A stretch of 7,501 bases of DNA from a bacterium UBA4637 (GCA_002405875.1 DHMR01000042.1:1-7501), one strand, 5' to 3'; shown: positions 1 to 6,316, counted from the first letter of the stretch. The notes: generated from the letters alone by a model not told the origin. A program made the numbers and translations.

Positions 1-1760
1 TGTGGCTCGTAGAATCCCCAACGATGGCGGTAGCCTAGGAAACTGCCCCAGTTCCAGCAATGGTCGGTGTTGACCCAGGTAAGGACATTCATCAGTGGGT
101 TGTTGGCGTTCGGCTCAATGATGCTGGTGATATAATTCTTCACGTAGGTGTAGCTCGCTTGTAGGAAGAGGTCGCCGTAGCTAGCCTGATATTGCAACTC
201 GTGGCGCTTGGAAGGCTCCAGCTCGTTGTTGCCCACTTGGCGCAAGTAGCGATTTGCATAAACCGTACCTGTGTTCAACTCCTCGAAGGAAGGGCGAGTC
301 TCCGATGAGCGATAACTCAACGATTGGGAGAATCTGCCTACCTGATGGCTCAGGGAGAAGGAAGGGTAGAGGTTGTTGTACGTGCGACGAATCGGCTCAC
401 CATCTGTTGTTGGCAAATAATCGAGACGGCTATTCACGTGTTCGTATCTCAGGCCTACTCTCAGAGAGAAAGGCTTGAAGTCGAGGGAATATTCGGCGAA
501 AGCGGCCACATGGTCTTCCTTGGTTACGCTGTGCAGGGAAACACCTTTGTCGGATGGTGTATAGGTGGTGCGAGATTCGCTCTTCACATCATTGTATTCA
601 CCTCCGAGCTTCAGGTTCTGCTTGTCGTTAATGGTGTAATTGGTGCGGACTTTTGCTCCCCATACAGTTCCATCGCTCTGAGGCAGAAGATAGAACTTGT
701 TGCTTTCTGCTCGTTCCGACTTCTCATCCACGCTCTGACCTTTCTCTGTGTGCAGCTTTACGAAGTCGCCAAAGAAGTTGAGTTTCCATTTCTCCCCGAA
801 CTTTCCTTGGTAGAAGGCGTTGACGTGGTGTTGCCAGTCGTAATGGAAGAACTTGTTGTTGCCCGTCACGTGGTCATCCACATGGTCGTCGGTCATCGAA
901 TAACTTGTCATCGTGAAAGGCATAGGCTGCTTGATGTTGTAGCCGTCGTACTTTACGCCTATGGTCTGTCTAGGCGACAAGGCAAGGTCGGCACCTGCGC
1001 TCCAATAGAAATGGTCGTTGTAATTGTGCTTGCAGTCGAGGGTGGAGGATGCGAGATAGGTGCTGGCTCCGTTCGTCAGGGTATTCGAAGAGCCATTGCT
1101 ACTGAAAGAGCCATTGCTACCATTTATATAATGTGTAGTAACGTCCTCCTCCGTCCATTTGCCCTGCCAGTTGGCGTAGCCCAACTTGCCGTAGTACGTC
1201 ATCTTTCCCTGGGTGTAAGTCAGGTCGAGGTCGTGGTTGTTGCTCACGAAGGAATCAAAGATAGCGCCCGAATTCTCCACGATGGCGAGACCTTCAAGGT
1301 TCTTCTTGGTGGTGATGAGGAGTACGCAGCCCACGTTGTTGCCATACTCTGCCCCTGGGTGGTGGATCACTTTTACCTCCTTGATTTGAGTGACGGGTAG
1401 GTTCTCCACCGTGCTGTAGTCTTGCACCTTGCGGTCATTGATGTAGATTTCGGGAGCTCCACCCACGAAAGCCACAGGTTTTCCATCCTTGTCCTTGATC
1501 ATTCCCGGCAGTTTGCATAGCACGTCGGTGGTTGTGGGTTCTTTCTCCAGAGAAGTTCCAGAGATACGAGCCACGATGCCGCCGTTCTTCTGTCGAAACT
1601 GCGAGCGAGTGCCCTTGATGGTGACGGAGGCGAGTTGCTTCTCCCACAGGATGCTGTCTTGAGTGGTTTGTGCAACCATCGGAGAAGTCATCGCCAATAA
1701 TAATGTAGAGGCTAGAAGAATCTTGCCACTTCTTTCGTTATGAGTTCTATCATCATTCAT
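1..1760 (-). CDS. Outer-membrane beta-barrel receptor, TonB-dependent-receptor-like (RecA here), C-terminus outside window
   Basis: Read from the reverse strand, an uninterrupted frame starts at the ATG at 1760-1758 and stays open to base 1 (586 residues seen). Residues 1-30 form a signal peptide: a polar start, a hydrophobic core around ILLASTLLLAM, and a cut before QTTQDS after MVA. A TonB-box-like LASVTIKG lies near residues 43-50, and a plug domain spans about 55-152 (TTTDVLCKLPGM, APEIYINDRKV, IKEVKVIHHPGAEYG, VLLITTKK). The rest alternates aromatic strands typical of a barrel (GLRYEHVNSRLDY, YPSFSLSHQVG, RPSFEELNTG). No carboxypeptidase-D-like N-terminal domain is present, as in the outer-membrane beta-barrel (OMP_b-brl type) subgroup of Bacteroidota receptors. 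Expected role: energised uptake of an unknown ligand across the outer membrane. It is paralogous to the receptor at 3276-5426 and diverges from the methyltransferase arm. An unrelated plus-strand frame at 324-1400 is its antisense shadow. Confidence 0.92.
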   Translation of the reverse strand, partial: MNDDRTHNERSGKILLASTLLLAMTSPMVAQTTQDSILWEKQLASVTIKGTRSQFRQKNGGIVARISGTSLEKEPTTTDVLCKLPGMIKDKDGKPVAFVGGAPEIYINDRKVQDYSTVENLPVTQIKEVKVIHHPGAEYGNNVGCVLLITTKKNLEGLAIVENSGAIFDSFVSNNHDLDLTYTQGKMTYYGKLGYANWQGKWTEEDVTTHYINGSNGSFSSNGSSNTLTNGASTYLASSTLDCKHNYNDHFYWSAGADLALSPRQTIGVKYDGYNIKQPMPFTMTSYSMTDDHVDDHVTGNNKFFHYDWQHHVNAFYQGKFGEKWKLNFFGDFVKLHTEKGQSVDEKSERAESNKFYLLPQSDGTVWGAKVRTNYTINDKQNLKLGGEYNDVKSESRTTYTPSDKGVSLHSVTKEDHVAAFAEYSLDFKPFSLRVGLRYEHVNSRLDYLPTTDGEPIRRTYNNLYPSFSLSHQVGRFSQSLSYRSSETRPSFEELNTGTVYANRYLRQVGNNELEPSKRHELQYQASYGDLFLQASYTYVKNYITSIIEPNANNPLMNVLTWVNTDHCWNWGSFLGYRHRWGFYEP

Positions 1761-1806
1761 ATAAGTTCTAAAATCTATTTATCCGTTATTTCGTTTGATT
1801 AGACTG

Positions 1807-1853
1807 CAAATTTACCGAATCGTGGCAAAAGAGATTTTAATATAACGGAATAA
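1807..1853 (-). promoter_or_regulatory. Leftward promoter module for the RecA receptor gene
   Basis: On the minus strand TTATTCCGT (1853-1845) is followed after 4 nt by TTAAAATCT (1840-1832), then 17 nt, then a Bacteroidota -7 box TAAATTTG (1814-1807). The -7 box lies 46 bp upstream of the start codon. There is no canonical TTG at -33; TTAAAATCT occupies that zone, suggesting activator-dependent transcription. The same blocks with the same spacing occur in the rightward direction at 2103-2149. Confidence 0.65.
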
Positions 1854-2022
1854 TTTGATAAATTACGCCTTCTGAAGTTTCTGCTTGATGAGTGGAGTGT
1901 AGGTTATTCGAAATAGCCAAGCTTTTGATTCTGTTATTGAACAATTCATCCCTCATTATCAGGCTTTTGGGACGAAATGTAGGGACTAGGGACGAACGAC
2001 AAACCATCTATCCCATTTTCTT

Positions 2023-2034
2023 GGACATCTGTCC
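2023..2034. promoter_or_regulatory. 12-bp palindrome, candidate operator
   Basis: GGACA-TC-TGTCC is a dyad with perfect 5-bp arms, ending 7 bp before the TTG of the rightward promoter at 2042. The position, just upstream of the -33 element, suits a dimeric regulator. No regulator gene for it is visible nearby, and a short dyad can arise by chance. Confidence 0.3.
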
Positions 2035-2041
2035 CCGCCTA

Positions 2042-2072
2042 TTGCACTATTCAAAATATCTTCCTACCTTTG
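2042..2072 (+). promoter_or_regulatory. Rightward promoter P1, Bacteroidota consensus
   Basis: TTG (2042-2044), a 20-bp spacer and TACCTTTG (2065-2072) fit the known Bacteroidota sigma consensus TTG-N19-23-TAnnTTTG exactly. Transcription would start near 2079-2082 and run through the second promoter, the leader ORF and the hairpin toward the methyltransferase. Confidence 0.6.
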
Positions 2073-2102
2073 CCAGCGAAAAAACATACTCGGCATTTTA
2101 GG

Positions 2103-2149
2103 TTATTCCGTAAGGTTAAAATCTGTGTCGTTTTCGTTTGCTACCTTTG
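2103..2149 (+). promoter_or_regulatory. Rightward promoter module P2 for leader and methyltransferase
   Basis: TTATTCCGT (2103-2111), 4 nt, TTAAAATCT (2116-2124), 17 nt, then the -7 box TACCTTTG (2142-2149). Both 9-mers and both gaps match the minus-strand module at 1853-1807 exactly. As there, the -33 position lacks a clean TTG. Start of transcription is expected near 2156-2158, giving a 5' leader of about 170 nt before the methyltransferase start. Confidence 0.65.
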
Positions 2150-2196
2150 CATTCGAATTAAAAAATGGATTTTTAAGTTTAAGTTAGTTTAGATAA

Positions 2197-2241
2197 ATGA
2201 AATTTCAAATTTTGCGGAGACGAGACTCAGAATTATTTTAG
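2197..2241 (+). CDS. 14-codon leader peptide ORF (candidate attenuator peptide)
   Basis: ATG at 2197 opens a frame encoding MKFQILRRRDSELF, ending at TAG 2239-2241. Codons 7-9 are CGG-AGA-CGA, three arginines in a row in three different codons. The stop lies 5 nt before the left arm of a terminator-like hairpin, and the frame begins about 40 nt after the predicted P2 start. This short ORF plus terminator plus gene layout is the classical form of translation-coupled attenuation. No strong ribosome binding site is present, which is usual in Bacteroidota. I do not recognise the peptide, and I found no obvious antiterminator pairing, so function is inference. Confidence 0.4.
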   Translation: MKFQILRRRDSELF

Positions 2242-2246
2242 GTTCG

Positions 2247-2297
2247 AAAGGCAATTGCCCGATGTGGATTGTCGGGCATTGCCTTTCTTTATTATTT
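2247..2297 (+). terminator. Strong stem-loop with U-rich tail in the methyltransferase leader
   Basis: Left arm 2247-2262 (AAAGGCAATTGCCCGA) pairs with right arm 2272-2286 (TCGGGCATTGCCTTT) along 15 pairs with a single bulged T; the loop is 9 nt. It is followed by CTTTATTATTT. This matches an intrinsic terminator, 42 bp before the methyltransferase ATG. It either ends a separate short RNA or acts as a conditional attenuator. The left arm also contains the 10-bp palindrome GGCAATTGCC. Confidence 0.7.
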
Positions 2298-2328
2298 AAA
2301 TGGTTAAACGATTAAACAAAATAAGAAA

Positions 2329-3147
2329 ATGGAAAAGAAAGAAAACAAAACATCAGAAAAGAATGATAAGAAAATGGATGAGAAAGAGAATGTGGTAATT
2401 GATGATTTCGACTTTTCTCTGATTGCTGACTTCTTCAAACGAGTGGATAGACAAGGTCCTGGTGGCGAATGGGAGACACGACTCGCCACCAGTCTGATTC
2501 CCGACTTCAAACGGAAGGTACGTATTGCCGACATCGGTTGTGGAATGGGCAGCCAGACGATGGTGCTTGCCGATGAGTACGATGCTGAGATAGAGGCGGT
2601 CGATTTATTGCCAGAGATGATGGAAGGCATTGGCAAGAAAATCAAGGAGAAGGGATTGGAAGATAGCATTCATCCTGTTCAAGCCTCGATGGATTCCTTG
2701 CCATTCGCCAAGGAATCGTATGACTTGATTTGGGCTGAAGGCTCCATCTTCATCATCGGTTATGAGAAAGGTTTGAAGTATTGGCGTCAGTTTTTGAAGC
2801 CTGGCGGTTTTGTTGCCGTGACGGAATGTTCTTGGTTGGGGCAGAAACGTCCTCATGATATGGGTTGGATAGAAGATAACCTTCCTGAGATGGACTCCAT
2901 CGAGCATAAGATTGCCCAGATGGCAGAGGCGGGTTATGAGCCATACGCTCACTTCATCCTTCCCGAAACCTGTTGGACGAAGAATTATTACGAGCCGATG
3001 AAACCTGCTATAGATGCTTTCTTGCGAGACCATCCCGACAATGCTAATGCTCGGGGCTTCATCGACCGAATGAAGGAGGAAATCGCTTATTACGAAGAGA
3101 ATAAGGATAGCTTCGGCTATGTGTTTTATATCGGAAGAAAAGTTTAA
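2329..3147 (+). CDS. Class I SAM-dependent methyltransferase
   Basis: The 272-residue product has a Rossmann-type SAM-binding fold. Motif I is IADIGCGMG (66-74), the acidic end of strand beta2 is D92 in AVDLLP, a SMDSLPF segment lies at 120-126, motif IV-like DLIWAEGSI at 132-140, and LKPGGF at 156-161. The C-terminal part (HFILPETCW, YGYVFYIG-like ending) resembles a Bacteroides family of uncharacterised small-molecule methyltransferases studied by structural genomics. It is cytoplasmic; the methyl acceptor is unknown. The first 20 residues are Lys/Glu-rich and absent from the homologues I remember, so the second in-frame ATG at 2374 (M16) may be the true start. It is preceded by a leader with hairpin and followed 128 bp later by a receptor gene, probably in the same transcript. 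Confidence 0.88.
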   Translation: MEKKENKTSEKNDKKMDEKENVVIDDFDFSLIADFFKRVDRQGPGGEWETRLATSLIPDFKRKVRIADIGCGMGSQTMVLADEYDAEIEAVDLLPEMMEGIGKKIKEKGLEDSIHPVQASMDSLPFAKESYDLIWAEGSIFIIGYEKGLKYWRQFLKPGGFVAVTECSWLGQKRPHDMGWIEDNLPEMDSIEHKIAQMAEAGYEPYAHFILPETCWTKNYYEPMKPAIDAFLRDHPDNANARGFIDRMKEEIAYYEENKDSFGYVFYIGRKV

Positions 3148-3169
3148 TTAATATTTATAGAAAGTTTCG

Positions 3170-3247
3170 TTCCAAGTCTTGGAATGTGTATTCCAAGTCT
3201 CGGAACGCACATTCCAAGACACGGAACGTACATTCCGTGACACGGAA
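3170..3247. repeat. Array of four 15-bp palindromes at a 21-bp period
   Basis: Units lie at 3170-3184 (TTCCAAGTCTTGGAA), 3191-3205 (TTCCAAGTCTCGGAA), 3212-3226 (TTCCAAGACACGGAA) and 3233-3247 (TTCCGTGACACGGAA). The spacers are 6 bp each: TGTGTA, CGCACA, CGTACA. The first and last units are perfect odd dyads; the middle two are hybrids that lose symmetry by one and two positions. TTCC and GGAA are invariant in all four. Junctions between neighbours are also dyads (CTTGGAA/TTCCAAG and CACGGAA/TTCCGTG), so alternative hairpins can form. The 21-bp spacing puts every unit on the same DNA face. It ends 14 bp before the ribosome binding site of the receptor gene, so it may be an operator array, an RNA structure or a dispersed repeat. 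Confidence 0.85.
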
Positions 3248-3261
3248 CGAAAATTTTGTTT

Positions 3262-3267
3262 AAGGAG
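3262..3267 (+). promoter_or_regulatory. Shine-Dalgarno sequence of the RecB receptor gene
   Basis: AAGGAG lies 8 nt before the ATG at 3276. It is the only strong ribosome binding site in the window, and it fixes the start, which also gives a good signal peptide. It suggests efficient translation independent of the upstream gene. Confidence 0.7.
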
Positions 3268-3275
3268 AAGATAAT

Positions 3276-5426
3276 ATGAAGAAGATTGCATTGACAACAT
3301 TTATGGTGTTGGCTTCGGCAACACTTTATGCCCAAACTAGCACTGATAGCACCAAGCTTTCCAAGTTGGAGGAAACCCAACATTTGGGCGAGGTCGTAGT
3401 AAAAAGCACTTTGCCCAAGATTCGCAACAACGCCAATGGTATGATGTGCGTCATTGCGGGTAGTGAATTGGAAAAGGTGGGTAACACCAAAGACTTGCTG
3501 CGTCGCTTGCCCAGTATTCAAAAGGCTGACGATGCCATCGAGGTGTTTGGAAGAGGAGCGGCAGAGGTGTATGTGAACAATCGCAAGGTCTATGACTTGA
3601 AGGAACTCGACCGTATCCCTTCCGACCAAATAGTCAACGTGGAAATCATCAGCAATCCTGGTACTCGCTATGCGGCTTCTACGAGAGCGGTGATTCGTAT
3701 CAAAACCAAGCATCCGCAGGGCGAGGGCTGGGGATTCCGTGAGGAAGCCAAAGGCTATCATGATGTGGGTTGGGGAGCCAGAGTGCAATTTGACGTAAAC
3801 TATCGCCAAGGTGGGCTCGACCTCTCTGCCTCTCTTACGGGCGAGACCAAGAATACTGGAGGAAGTGCCTACGAACGCATTGAGACTTATTCGGATGGCA
3901 AACTCTTACAGCAAGTCATCGACCGAATGCAGAACCGTTCGCATGAGCGCAGCTTCAGCCCAGGTCTGAGAGTGAACTATACCTTTGGCGATGACCAGTC
4001 GGTGGGAGCACAGTATTATTATTTCCGTGAGCCATACGCCAAGACGAATACCGAGTTGCCGTCGCTCTTCGCCTACGATGGAGCATTTTTGCAAAATACA
4101 ATGTCGTATCTCCATTTCCGTACACCTTATTATAATCATCAGTCTAATGCTTATTATAGTGGTAAAGTGAAAGAGTGGCAGATAGACTTGAATTTGGATG
4201 GCTTCTGGAGCGATTCGAAGAGCACGACCGTGACGGAGGAAGAAAACATTCTTGAGAAAGCTTTGAATGGGAAAGCCTCTGATGTGAATGCTTCTTCCCA
4301 CAAGATAAATACTGCCTTCAACCAAAGCACTAACCGCCTTTATACTGCCAAGTTGGTATTGGAACATCCGCTTTTTGGTGGAACAGTAGGTTTCGGTGGT
4401 GAATACAGTAATACCCATCGCAAGGAGTTGAATGTTAATCCAGCCACGAAGAATGGTGACACCAAGGTGAAGGAAACAATATGGAGTGCTTTCGTGGAGT
4501 ATCGTCGTTTGTTCTTCGAGAAGCTTAGGTTGCAAGCTGGATTGAGATACGAGAATGTGGTGAGTGACTTCTATGAGGAGGGTAAGCACTCGATGGACAG
4601 GGATTATGCCGATTGGTTTCCATCGCTCGGATTGAGCCTGCCTGTTGGCAAGGTGCAGTTGAGTGCCAACTATGGCATTGACATCACCCGTCCGTCGTTT
4701 GCCAATCTCTCGGACAACATAGTTTACATCAATAGCTACTCTTATCAGGGCGGAAACTCAAAGTTGAAGCCTACTTATAGTCATAATATTTCGCTTAATG
4801 CTTCCTGGAAATGGATTTGGGGACAAGCCATCTACAGCCGTATTGTGGATGATATTGCCTTTGAGAACATCAGTTACTCGGAAGATGACAAACTGGTTAC
4901 GCTCATCCATCCGAACAATATCTCGACCTTCCATCGCTATGTGTTTCAGGCTTTTGCGCAACCTATGCTCTTCAAGATTTGGCATCCTTCATGGGGTATG
5001 GTCTTCTGCTTGCAAGATTATGAAGGGTTGAGCGCGGATGGCAACAAGTTGAAGATGGATCGCCCTTTGCTCAATTTCATCTGGAACAATCTCCTTATCT
5101 TGCCTCATAGCTGGCGAATTGGGCTCGATTTCCATAGTCAGACGGGGGGCGATTACTCCACGTATCGCATCCACAACATGATTTACTCAGTGAATGCTCT
5201 CGTGCAGAAATCGCTTCTCAAGGATCGTCTAGACCTTTCGCTTCAGACTGGCAACTTGTTGCATTCGCATCATCAGGCTGTTACTATCTTCAGTACCAGA
5301 AATCTCTATCAAGAGAATAAGTACTACACTCAATTGGAACTGAAGGTGGCTTACAAGTTTAATGTCGCCAACAATAAGTACAAGGGAGGTAATGCAGATA
5401 GTAAACAGAGACAGAGAGTGAAGTAA
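3276..5426 (+). CDS. Outer-membrane beta-barrel receptor, TonB-dependent-receptor-like (RecB here)
   Basis: The 716-residue product begins with a signal peptide (MKKIALTTFMVLASATLYA, then QTSTDS). LGEVVVKS (37-44) resembles a TonB box. A plug domain covers about 50-145, with ELEKVGNTKDLLRRLPSI, AEVYVNNRKVYDL, VNVEIISNPGTRYA and AVIRIKTK. From about 150 the chain is a barrel with many alternating aromatic strands (FDVNYRQGGLDLSASL, LQAGLRYENVVSDFY, WFPSLGLSLPVG, LSANYGIDITRPSFANLSDN), ending in LELKVAYKFN plus about 18 polar residues. Like the left-hand receptor it lacks a carboxypeptidase-D-like N-terminal domain. It should act in outer-membrane import of an unknown ligand, or as a related barrel. 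No partner SusD-like lipoprotein follows, which argues against a classical polysaccharide-utilisation pair. No clear promoter lies in the 128-bp gap, so co-transcription with the methyltransferase is likely. Confidence 0.92.
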   Translation: MKKIALTTFMVLASATLYAQTSTDSTKLSKLEETQHLGEVVVKSTLPKIRNNANGMMCVIAGSELEKVGNTKDLLRRLPSIQKADDAIEVFGRGAAEVYVNNRKVYDLKELDRIPSDQIVNVEIISNPGTRYAASTRAVIRIKTKHPQGEGWGFREEAKGYHDVGWGARVQFDVNYRQGGLDLSASLTGETKNTGGSAYERIETYSDGKLLQQVIDRMQNRSHERSFSPGLRVNYTFGDDQSVGAQYYYFREPYAKTNTELPSLFAYDGAFLQNTMSYLHFRTPYYNHQSNAYYSGKVKEWQIDLNLDGFWSDSKSTTVTEEENILEKALNGKASDVNASSHKINTAFNQSTNRLYTAKLVLEHPLFGGTVGFGGEYSNTHRKELNVNPATKNGDTKVKETIWSAFVEYRRLFFEKLRLQAGLRYENVVSDFYEEGKHSMDRDYADWFPSLGLSLPVGKVQLSANYGIDITRPSFANLSDNIVYINSYSYQGGNSKLKPTYSHNISLNASWKWIWGQAIYSRIVDDIAFENISYSEDDKLVTLIHPNNISTFHRYVFQAFAQPMLFKIWHPSWGMVFCLQDYEGLSADGNKLKMDRPLLNFIWNNLLILPHSWRIGLDFHSQTGGDYSTYRIHNMIYSVNALVQKSLLKDRLDLSLQTGNLLHSHHQAVTIFSTRNLYQENKYYTQLELKVAYKFNVANNKYKGGNADSKQRQRVK

Positions 5427-5454
5427 AAAAGCAGAATAAAAAAATCAATATTTT

Positions 5455-5636
5455 GAGTCAACTTGAAAAAGGGCCATCAAAACAGAGGGGTACCTCAAAA
5501 TGCTTACAGTTTAAAACTAAAAAGCATTTAAAAGGCTATTCTGTATGAATTTTATAGCGCGAAAGAAGCCTATTTAGGCTATTTCTTGTAGCTCAACTTT
5601 CAGATTGATAGTGCTCTGACTTTTTCAAGTGGACTC
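5455..5636. mobile_element. MITE-like non-autonomous element, 182 bp, with 7-bp target duplication
   Basis: The ends are inverted repeats of 17 bp: GAGTCAACTTGAAAAAG at 5455-5471 and its complement at 5620-5636 (GAGTCCACTTGAAAAAG on the other strand), 16 of 17 identical. The perfect direct repeat ATATTTT flanks them at 5448-5454 and 5637-5643, as expected for a target duplication. The 148-bp interior has no ORF but holds two hairpins: AAATGCTT/AAGCATTT (5498-5505 and 5522-5529, with a nested AGTTT/AAACT) and AGCCTA-TT-TAGGCT (5567-5580). It is probably mobilised by a full-length insertion sequence elsewhere in the genome; I cannot name the family. It may supply the transcript end for the receptor gene, which has no other terminator. 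Confidence 0.8.
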
Positions 5637-5716
5637 ATATTTTCCATCTTTTTTCGTTTTTCTTGTAGCAAACTTTAGTGTGGTTGCGTCTAAAGGTCAA
5701 AATAAAATTCAAAACA

Positions 5717-6268
5717 ATGGAAAAGAATAAACAAATATCCATAGGAGATTCCTCGGAAACTTTCGCAGGAAATCCTGCAAATAAGGGCAAATCCTCGGAG
5801 AATGACTTGCAAGAGAAATTCGCCCGACTCGTAAGGGAGCATCAATCGACGATTTATACCGTCTGCTACATGTTCTCCAAAGACAACGACGAGGTGAACG
5901 ACCTCTTTCAGGAAATACTTGTCAACCTATGGCGAGGTTTCCCGAAGTTTGAGGGACGCAGCGACATTCGTACATGGTTCTATCGAGTGAGCCTGAACAC
6001 TTGCATTACCATCGATCGCAAGAAAAAGCGCAACAAGTCGCTTCCCCTCTCGATGAACATCAACCTCTATGAGGACAATGATGCCGACACCAAGCAAGTG
6101 AAGATGCTCTACGACCGCATCAACAAGTTGGGACCTTTCGACCGTGCCATTGTATTGCTTTGGCTCGAAGGTATTCCATACGATGAGATAGGAGAAATCG
6201 TGGGAATCTCTGCTAAGAACGTTTCGGTGAAGTTGGTTAGAATCAGAGAACAATTGAAGAAAATGTGA
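5717..6268 (+). CDS. ECF-type RNA polymerase sigma factor (sigma-70 family)
   Basis: The product is 183 residues from the ATG at 5717; an in-frame GTG at 5678 gives 13 unconserved residues and was not chosen. A polar extension of about 30 residues precedes sigma region 2 (about 36-102), with LVREHQSTIYTVCYMFS, the region 2.2-like DLFQEILVNLWRGFPKFEG, and region 2.4-like RSDIRTWFYRVSLNTCI followed by a basic RKKKRNK. Region 4 (about 124-180) contains LGPFDRAIVLLWLEGIPYDEIGEIVGISAKNVSVKLVRIREQL split as helix, turn and recognition helix. Regions 1.1 and 3 are absent, as in ECF sigmas. It directs core RNA polymerase to a specific promoter set. The gene lies 48 bp before a membrane-protein gene that may control it. 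No FecR-type anti-sigma is present. Confidence 0.92.
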   Translation: MEKNKQISIGDSSETFAGNPANKGKSSENDLQEKFARLVREHQSTIYTVCYMFSKDNDEVNDLFQEILVNLWRGFPKFEGRSDIRTWFYRVSLNTCITIDRKKKRNKSLPLSMNINLYEDNDADTKQVKMLYDRINKLGPFDRAIVLLWLEGIPYDEIGEIVGISAKNVSVKLVRIREQLKKM

Positions 6269-6316
6269 AATAATACAGTTTATTTGCTAGCGATAGACTC
6301 TTAAAATTTGAAAACT

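Larger units (their letters stand above)
1761..2328. other. 568-bp divergent intergenic control region
   Basis: No convincing protein gene longer than 14 codons lies here. Reading left to right it holds the leftward promoter module of the receptor (1807-1853), an AT-rich stretch with a tandem TAGGGAC pair (1980-1993), and a 12-bp palindrome (2023-2034). A first rightward promoter follows (2042-2072), then a second rightward promoter module matching the leftward one (2103-2149), a 14-codon leader ORF (2197-2241) and a terminator-like hairpin (2247-2297). The stretch 1854-2022 contains nothing else that I can assign. Confidence 0.8.

Noticed and set aside
324..1400. Long plus-strand open frame of 358 codons
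   Set aside because: It lies wholly antisense to the left receptor, whose minus-strand frame has a signal peptide, plug motifs and barrel strands. The plus-strand product shows no domain and an abnormal excess of Val, Ile and His typical of a reversed codon pattern.
1892..2101. 69-codon plus-strand frame in the divergent region
   Set aside because: It begins with GTG, contains the P1 promoter and the 12-bp palindrome, and has no recognisable features.
1900..2108. Direct repeat TAGGTTATTC (1900-1909 and 2099-2108) as a possible target duplication around an insertion
   Set aside because: The segment between has no convincing inverted ends, and a single 10-bp repeat in AT-rich DNA of this length is not rare. 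The second copy overlaps the promoter module.
2156..2290. A SAM-sensing riboswitch before the methyltransferase
   Set aside because: No conserved SAM-I or SAM-II core could be laid on the leader; the short ORF and a single hairpin explain the visible structure.
3170..3247. The 21-bp periodic units as a CRISPR array
   Set aside because: Units are 15 bp with 6-bp spacers that are too short, the units diverge gradually, and no cas genes are present.
3144..3809. Minus-strand frame with a seven-residue repeat (VPRLGIH-like)
   Set aside because: The repeat is only the 21-bp palindrome array read in a third frame, and the rest is antisense to the receptor's signal peptide and plug.
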